Shown in pieces: positions 7,273-11,154 of a stretch of DNA of 11,154 nucleotides; the first letter of the stretch is position 1; each line of letters opens with the position of its first letter. A program made the translations under genes and the position numbers. Source of the DNA: Clostridium sp. CAG:967 (GTDB taxonomy: Bacteria > Cyanobacteriota > Vampirovibrionia > Gastranaerophilales > Gastranaerophilaceae); the NCBI GenBank assembly GCA_000433095.1, contig HF991484.1, forward strand, positions 70,372 through 81,525, read 5' to 3'. The notes under the pieces are model-generated. The model was not told the origin of the DNA. It searched no databases and was given only the letters and a program-made list of their open reading frames with translations.

Positions 7273-8052
7273 ATGCATCACGATATTAAGAAAAGATTTT
7301 TTGCGTTTACTCTTGCCGAAGTTTTGATTACTCTTGGTATAATTGGAGTAGTTGCGGCAATGACAATGCCGTCATTGATTGCTGAACACAAAACTAAAGA
7401 AACAGTCGCAAAATTAAAAAAATTTAACAGTGTAATGAACCAGGCACTTATTATGGCAATACAAGAACACGGTGAAATCTCGGATTGGGGATTAAAAATT
7501 TCAGCAACACCTGATGGAAGCTCAGATGCTGATGTGAGTAATTCACGAGAAGGAATAGATATCCTTGCTGAGAAACTTGGTTCAAAACTACAGGTAGTAA
7601 AAAAATGTGAAGCAGGAGTTGCTTGTATGGGCACCACCAAAAGAAGTTCTCTTGACGGAACTCCTAATAAAAATTGGACTCCAATAATGCAACTGGCTGA
7701 CGGAAGTACTATAAACGCATTTTGGATAACCAGCCCTGAATGTAATAAAAATTTCGGGAATACGAAAGCTTTACAAAACAGCTGCGGTGAAGTTTTTTAT
7801 GATGTAAACGGAAGCAAGCCTCCAAATGCGACAGGAAAAGATGTATTCTGGTTTGTACTTACAAAATACGGACTGGTTCCGGGCGGATTAGCCGAAGCAA
7901 CAGGAAACAGTACTTTTGATAACAGATGTAACCTTGAGAAAACAGGGACAGGAAACGGTTACGGCTGCACTGCATGGGTAATATATAACGAAAATATGGA
8001 TTATTTAAAATGTAATGACCTTAGCTGGAACGGTAAAACTAAATGCAAATAA
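7273..8052 (+). CDS. Type IV pilin-like prepilin (pilin 2)
   Basis: The product is an exported pilus or pseudopilus subunit. From ATG 7273 it has 259 aa. A short basic leader M-H-H-D-I-K-K-R-F-F-A is followed by the processing site A11|F12-T-L-A-E16 and a hydrophobic helix to about residue 31, as in class III prepilins; the +5 Glu is present and -1 is Ala instead of the usual Gly. The C-terminal globular part has eight Cys (K-K-C, V-A-C, P-E-C, N-S-C, N-R-C, Y-G-C, L-K-C, T-K-C), probably disulfide-bonded outside the cell. I chose 7273 because its leader has typical prepilin length, but it lacks a Shine-Dalgarno. The frame stays open back to TTG 7123, and a one-base change in the C10 tract would join it to ATG 7163. 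The pilT gene nearby supports a pilus role; its adhesion or uptake function is unknown. The stop is five bases from recO's, with no visible terminator. Confidence 0.85.
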   Translation: MHHDIKKRFFAFTLAEVLITLGIIGVVAAMTMPSLIAEHKTKETVAKLKKFNSVMNQALIMAIQEHGEISDWGLKISATPDGSSDADVSNSREGIDILAEKLGSKLQVVKKCEAGVACMGTTKRSSLDGTPNKNWTPIMQLADGSTINAFWITSPECNKNFGNTKALQNSCGEVFYDVNGSKPPNATGKDVFWFVLTKYGLVPGGLAEATGNSTFDNRCNLEKTGTGNGYGCTAWVIYNENMDYLKCNDLSWNGKTKCK

Positions 8053-8057
8053 GAATA

Positions 8058-8819
8058 TTATTTTATGTCCTGAAGAATATTGGTTGAATTAAATTTTTTA
8101 GAGGAGTGTATGTTTATATACTCCTTTAAAAGTTCAAAGCATACCATACAAACTTTTTCCGTTGCTTTATCCTCATATTCGGATTTATAATTGAAGTCAA
8201 ACTGCAAACATGCATTTAAAAAATCCCTTAATTTATGATGCATAACTGTACGCAGCTTAAAAGTTTCATTGCACCCGTCGCAAATTACTCCACCCATTTG
8301 AGGTGAGAAGTACATGTTTTTGTCCTTAATGGTTTCACGGCAGCAAAGGCAAGATTCAAGCTCAATACCAAAACCTGAAATCTGCATCATTTTCAGCTGA
8401 AATTTAATAACGGCAATAAGAATTTGAACTGTATCATCAGAATTTGAGATTTTGTCCAAAGCCGTATAGAGTAAATCATAAATCTCTGTAGAACACGGAT
8501 CATCTTCTACACCAAAGTTATTAACAATTTCTGTTATATAAAGTGAATAAAAAATTTTATCCATATTCTGGCGTGTTTTGTGAAACGTATTTAAAGCCTC
8601 AGCCTGACAAATTCTGTCAAGGTTCTTACCTTTGTAAAGCATAAGTTTATTGGCAACAAGCAAATCCATTCTTGCACCCAGCTTACTTTTTGGCTTTTTT
8701 ACTCCCTTTGCAACCCCTCTTATCAGCCCTTTTTCTTTTGAATACATAACGATAATCTTATCAGCTTCACTCAAATTATAGGACTTAAGATTAATTGCAT
8801 CTGTAACAAAATTGTTCAT
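8058..8819 (-). CDS. recO: DNA repair protein RecO
   Basis: RecO works with RecR (and RecF) to load RecA on SSB-coated single-stranded DNA in recombinational gap repair. The protein has 253 aa, the usual size. The N-terminal OB fold (about 1-80) starts M-N-N-F-V-T-D-A-I-N-L and contains Y-S-K-E-K-G-L-I-R-G-V-A-K-G, typical of the family. The C-terminal helical part contains a zinc-finger pattern C157-x-x-C160 and C180-x-x-C183. It lies 31 bases downstream of pilT on the same strand, with no promoter or terminator evident between them, so the two are probably co-transcribed. The ribosome binding site is weak (GAGAT-like), as in a distal operon gene. The 3' end faces pilin 2 five bases away. 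Confidence 0.93.
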   Translation of the reverse strand: MNNFVTDAINLKSYNLSEADKIIVMYSKEKGLIRGVAKGVKKPKSKLGARMDLLVANKLMLYKGKNLDRICQAEALNTFHKTRQNMDKIFYSLYITEIVNNFGVEDDPCSTEIYDLLYTALDKISNSDDTVQILIAVIKFQLKMMQISGFGIELESCLCCRETIKDKNMYFSPQMGGVICDGCNETFKLRTVMHHKLRDFLNACLQFDFNYKSEYEDKATEKVCMVCFELLKEYINIHSSKKFNSTNILQDIK

Positions 8820-8850
8820 ACAACTATCTCAATATAATTTATATTTAATT

Positions 8851-9966
8851 TTATTTTCCCGAAGGACCGAATGTTCCGTGGAATACACCTCTGAACATTT
8901 GCTGCAATTCATTCTTGTTATCAGAATATGACATCGCAATATCTTCTGTAATCAAGTCTTGTTCAAATAATCTGTACAATGAAGTATTCATTGTAATCAT
9001 ATTATTGAACGAACCTTTCTTAACTAATTCATAGATTTCACCAAGTTTATCTTTTTCAATAAAGTCTTTAACTGTAGGTGTAACAACAAGCACTTCGCAC
9101 GCCGGACGACGACCTGTACCGTTTGAAATAGGGATAAGTTTTTGTGAAACCGTACCTCTAAGAACAGCAGCTAATTGAGAACGAACAAAATCTCTGTCAG
9201 AAGGTTCGTACATGTTTACAATTCTGTTTACTGTTTGAATAGCATCGTTTGTGTGGATTGTTGCAAAAACAAGGTGACCGGTTTCTGCTGCCTTCAAAGC
9301 GGCAACAACAGTTTCTTTATCTCTGATTTCACCGATGAATATAACATCCGGATCTTGTCTTAAAGCGTATTTAATACCGTCAGGGAAAGTCGGAGTGTCA
9401 ATCAGCACCTGTCTTTGAGAAACTATTGATTTTTTGTTTGTAAAAATAAATTCAACAGGATCCTCAATTGTAATAATATGCTTCGGATAATTGATATTAA
9501 TATAATCAATCAAAGATGCAATAGTAGTAGATTTACCTGAACCTGTAGGACCGGTAATCAAGACCAATCCGTTGTTCAAAGTTGCAAATTGCTCAATAGA
9601 TTCCGGAAGTGTCAATTCGGTAACCCTTTTAATACTGTAAGGAATTGTTCTGATTACAAGCGCACTTTTACCCAACTGACGGCTTAAGTTAACCCTGAAA
9701 CGGGAAACCCCATGAATTTCATAAGCAAAATCGAGGTCAAATACGGCATTAACTTTACCTTTAAAATGTGTAGGCAGTAAAATATCATACGCAATAGAAA
9801 TGTCATCTTCGGTCAAGACAGGCATGTCTACTTTTGTAATCTTGCCGTCAATTCTGATAGCCGGATGTTCGTCAACTTGTAAGTGCACATCAGATGCACC
9901 AACTGCTACTGCTTTTTTAAGAAAAGCTATTATATTAAATTTGCTGTTTGAATAATTTTCTGCCAT
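8851..9966 (-). CDS. pilT: Type IV pilus retraction ATPase PilT
   Basis: A hexameric cytoplasmic ATPase at the inner membrane that pulls pilin subunits back into the membrane, powering twitching motility or DNA uptake. The protein has 371 aa. After an N-terminal PAS-like domain with S-D-V-H-L (25-29) come Walker A G-P-T-G-S-G-K-S-T (139-147), Asp box T-I-E-D-P-V-E-F (166-173), Walker B D-V-I-F-I-G-E-I-R-D (207-216) and His box G-H-L-V-F-A-T-I-H-T-N-D (230-241). The R-Q-D-P-D and I-G-E-I-R-D patterns favour PilT (or PilU) over the PilB extension ATPase, which is larger and carries an N-terminal domain absent here. The ATG has GAGAGG six bases upstream and a strong promoter behind it. It is probably the first gene of a pilT-recO unit. 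PilU remains an alternative name. Confidence 0.93.
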   Translation of the reverse strand: MAENYSNSKFNIIAFLKKAVAVGASDVHLQVDEHPAIRIDGKITKVDMPVLTEDDISIAYDILLPTHFKGKVNAVFDLDFAYEIHGVSRFRVNLSRQLGKSALVIRTIPYSIKRVTELTLPESIEQFATLNNGLVLITGPTGSGKSTTIASLIDYININYPKHIITIEDPVEFIFTNKKSIVSQRQVLIDTPTFPDGIKYALRQDPDVIFIGEIRDKETVVAALKAAETGHLVFATIHTNDAIQTVNRIVNMYEPSDRDFVRSQLAAVLRGTVSQKLIPISNGTGRRPACEVLVVTPTVKDFIEKDKLGEIYELVKKGSFNNMITMNTSLYRLFEQDLITEDIAMSYSDNKNELQQMFRGVFHGTFGPSGK

Positions 9967-9972
9967 AATCTA

Positions 9973-9978
9973 CCTCTC
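9973..9978 (-). promoter_or_regulatory. pilT ribosome binding site in an inverted repeat
   Basis: On the minus strand GAGAGG lies six bases before the pilT ATG. It forms the right arm of CTCTC-TAAT-GAGAG. The left arm begins only one base after the -10 box, so it may not be fully transcribed; the repeat could be a DNA site rather than an RNA hairpin. Confidence 0.6.
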
Positions 9979-9987
9979 ATTAGAGAG

Positions 9988-10016
9988 ATTATAGCATCTT
10001 TTTAAGCAGTTGACAA
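9988..10016 (-). promoter_or_regulatory. pilT promoter (consensus -10, extended)
   Basis: On the minus strand TTGTCA (10016-10011, 5 of 6), a spacer of exactly 17 bp, then perfect TATAAT (9993-9988) preceded by TGC (extended -10). Transcription should start near 9981, about 15 nt before the ATG. Confidence 0.75.
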
Positions 10017-10027
10017 TAATATATTTA

Positions 10028-10049
10028 ATGTAACGAAAATGTAACAAAG
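10028..10049 (-). repeat. Two 11-bp direct repeats upstream of the pilT promoter
   Basis: On the plus strand ATGTAACGAAA (10028-10038) is followed directly by ATGTAACAAAG (10039-10049), with 9 of 11 positions identical. Read towards pilT this is two GTTACA half-sites one helical turn apart, ending 12 bp before the -35. The arrangement resembles sites for activators that bind direct repeats, for example OmpR/PhoB-type response regulators. That is an inference from spacing only. Confidence 0.5.
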
Positions 10050-10263
10050 CAAAGAAAAAAGTAAATTTCTCAAAACAAAATTACTTTATATAAGAGTAAG
10101 GGAAATCTCAAATTATCAAACGGAAATTAATAATTGGATATTAAATAGTAATCAAGTTCATCAACTGTTTTGAACAAGATTAAATAAAAAAGTTTTTTAT
10201 ACTCTCTCTCTTAATATCCTCGTGTTTATTTAATGTTGCCTCTAATTAGGCAACTTTTTTTTT
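10050..10263 (+). ncRNA. Candidate small RNA or antisense 3' end in the trxB-pilT gap (5' end unknown)
   Basis: This stretch has no ORF of useful length on either strand, yet it ends in a strong plus-strand terminator (10235-10263) and no plus-strand gene lies between 8053 and it. Visible parts are a small hairpin GTTCA...TGAAC (10156-10175), an A6-G-T6 segment (10186-10198) and a (CT)5 run (10202-10211) that could be an unpaired seed. I found no convincing plus-strand promoter, so the 5' end is a guess and the left boundary is nominal. It does not match tmRNA, 6S, RNase P or SRP RNA as far as I can see. The alternative is the 3' end of read-through transcription from pilin 2. Confidence 0.3.
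10235..10263 (+). terminator. Strong plus-strand Rho-independent terminator without an upstream gene
   Basis: A seven-base perfect stem GTTGCCT / AGGCAAC with loop CTAATT is followed by nine T (10255-10263). On the minus strand the stem is followed by ATTAAATAAA with no T run, so it points away from trxB. It should end transcription coming from the pilT side. Confidence 0.8.
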
Positions 10264-10266
10264 GCG

Positions 10267-11154
10267 TTAAACAACTGTTTCTGCTTCTTTGTGAGTTTCC
10301 AGATATTTTACTGCATAAACTGCGCCGACAGCACCGTCGGATGCTGCTGTAATTACCTGACGAAGAGGGGTTTTTCGAACATCACCGACTGCAAATACAC
10401 CCTCTAATGAAGTTGACATTGTTTCATCAGTTACTATAAAACCGCCTGCATCCTGTAAAATCTGACCTGAGACATGCTCAACGTTAGGAACAATTCCTAT
10501 ATAAGGGAAAACACCGTTAACAGATAAATTAGAAATCTGATGTGTTTTTACATTTTCTAAAACAACAGTGTCTACCAAATTTTCACCTTTAATTTCTTTT
10601 ACAACAGAATTCCATACAAATTCTATTTTTTCGTTTTTGAAAGCTCTTTCCTGAACAATCTTATCTGCTCTAAGTTCATCACGTCTGTGAACAAGATATA
10701 CTTTATCGGCAAATTTTGTCAAATACATTGCTTCTTCAACAGCAGCATTTCCGCCGCCTACAACCGCAACAACTTTATTTCTGTAAAAAGCTCCGTCACA
10801 TACTGCGCAGTAGCTAACACCTCTGCCCACAAATTCTTTTTCTCCCGGAACACCCAATTTCATAGGTTGTGCACCTGTTGCAATAATAATTGTTTTTGCG
10901 GTAAATTCATTTTCGTTTGTTATAATTTTTTTTGATTTTAAATCAATACTTTGAATTTCCTGCATAGGAAACTTCTTTACACCAAACTTATCTGCATGTT
11001 CTTCAAATTTTTCCATCAAATCATATCCGCCAACGATTTGAAAACCCGGATAATTTTCCAATTCTAAATAATTTGAAGGCTGACCGCCAAACATGTTTAT
11101 ATCAACAATAGCTGTCGAAACCGCACCTCTTGATGCATAAATTCCTGCTGAAAG
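10267..11154 (-). CDS. trxB: Thioredoxin reductase, N-terminus outside the window
   Basis: An FAD flavoenzyme that passes electrons from NADPH to thioredoxin in the cytosol. The frame is open to the right edge. The visible 295 residues begin L-S-A-G-I-Y-A-S-R-G, the sequence just after the FAD-binding G-x-G-x-x-G, so only about 15-20 residues are missing; the ATG at 11092-11094 is internal. Visible motifs are G-G-Q (visible residues 23-25), the redox-active pair C-A-V-C-D (C116 and C119), the NADPH-site G-G-G-N-A-A (133-138), the H-R-R motif (156-158) that binds the 2'-phosphate, and G-V-F-A-V-G-D with R-Q-V-I-T-A-A-S-D-G-A near the C-terminus, which closes the FAD domain. The C-A-V-C and H-R-R motifs support low-molecular-weight TrxB rather than AhpF or ferredoxin-NADP reductase-like paralogues. 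No minus-strand terminator with a T run follows. Confidence 0.95.
   Translation of the reverse strand, partial: LSAGIYASRGAVSTAIVDINMFGGQPSNYLELENYPGFQIVGGYDLMEKFEEHADKFGVKKFPMQEIQSIDLKSKKIITNENEFTAKTIIIATGAQPMKLGVPGEKEFVGRGVSYCAVCDGAFYRNKVVAVVGGGNAAVEEAMYLTKFADKVYLVHRRDELRADKIVQERAFKNEKIEFVWNSVVKEIKGENLVDTVVLENVKTHQISNLSVNGVFPYIGIVPNVEHVSGQILQDAGGFIVTDETMSTSLEGVFAVGDVRKTPLRQVITAASDGAVGAVYAVKYLETHKEAETVV

Noticed and set aside
10066..10094. TTTCTC-17-TATAAG as plus-strand promoter for the candidate RNA
   Set aside because: The -35 matches only 2 of 6; other combinations in the gap were no better, so no promoter is called.
10235..10254. Hairpin as the trxB terminator on the minus strand
   Set aside because: On the minus strand the stem is followed by ATTAAATAAA with no T run; the nine T are on the plus-strand side.
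1..11154. CRISPR arrays, tRNA/rRNA genes, insertion sequences, attachment sites
   Set aside because: No regularly spaced repeats, cloverleaf-like sequences, transposase genes or terminal inverted repeats were seen.

Overview
The window is AT-rich bacterial chromosome with dense genes on both strands and the standard genetic code. The closest match I recognise is a gut lineage of non-photosynthetic Cyanobacteriota (Gastranaerophilales / 'Melainabacteria'). This rests on two prepilin-like proteins with the start F-T-L-A-E-V-L-I-T-L-G-I-I-G-V-V-A-A-M-T-M-P, Ala rather than Gly before the processing site, and Cys-rich C-termini. That assignment is recognition from memory, not a search result. The other genes are housekeeping: glmS, clpB, recO, pilT and trxB.

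Layout. Positions 1-817 (+) hold a pilin-like gene that runs off the left edge and is frameshifted at a G run. A bidirectional hairpin (818-843) separates it from convergent glmS (845-2689, -). A divergent promoter region follows. Next is a two-gene plus-strand unit: a secreted M48-type metallopeptidase (2842-3543) overlapping by one base a secreted protein made of two copies of one domain (3543-4379). Hairpin 4381-4405 separates this from convergent clpB (4414-7014, -). The clpB/pilin 2 divergent region (7015-7272) carries a good promoter, a perfect ribosome binding site, an 18-codon ORF and a run of ten C. The second pilin-like gene (7273-8052, +) ends five bases from convergent recO (8058-8819, -), which lies downstream of pilT (8851-9966, -) in a likely operon. 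A 300-base gap (9967-10266) holds the pilT promoter, upstream direct repeats, and a strong plus-strand terminator with no gene in front of it. trxB (-) runs off the right edge.

How the genes relate. Two pilin-like genes and the pilus retraction ATPase make type IV pilus function the theme. The pilins are paralogues with eight cysteines each and nearly identical last 22 codons, although they are 6.5 kb apart. glmS (cell-wall amino sugar), ClpB (disaggregase), RecO (recombinational repair) and TrxB (thiol redox) are independent housekeeping functions.

Main points for a second look: (1) the only strong ribosome binding site before pilin 2 drives an ORF that meets the pilin frame only if the C10 tract gains one or loses two bases, as in a phase-variation switch; (2) an orphan plus-strand terminator between trxB and pilT points to an unannotated small RNA, or to the end of a long antisense transcript from pilin 2; (3) 11-bp direct repeats sit just upstream of the pilT promoter. 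Homopolymer sequencing error could explain (1) and the frameshift in pilin 1, and must be excluded first.
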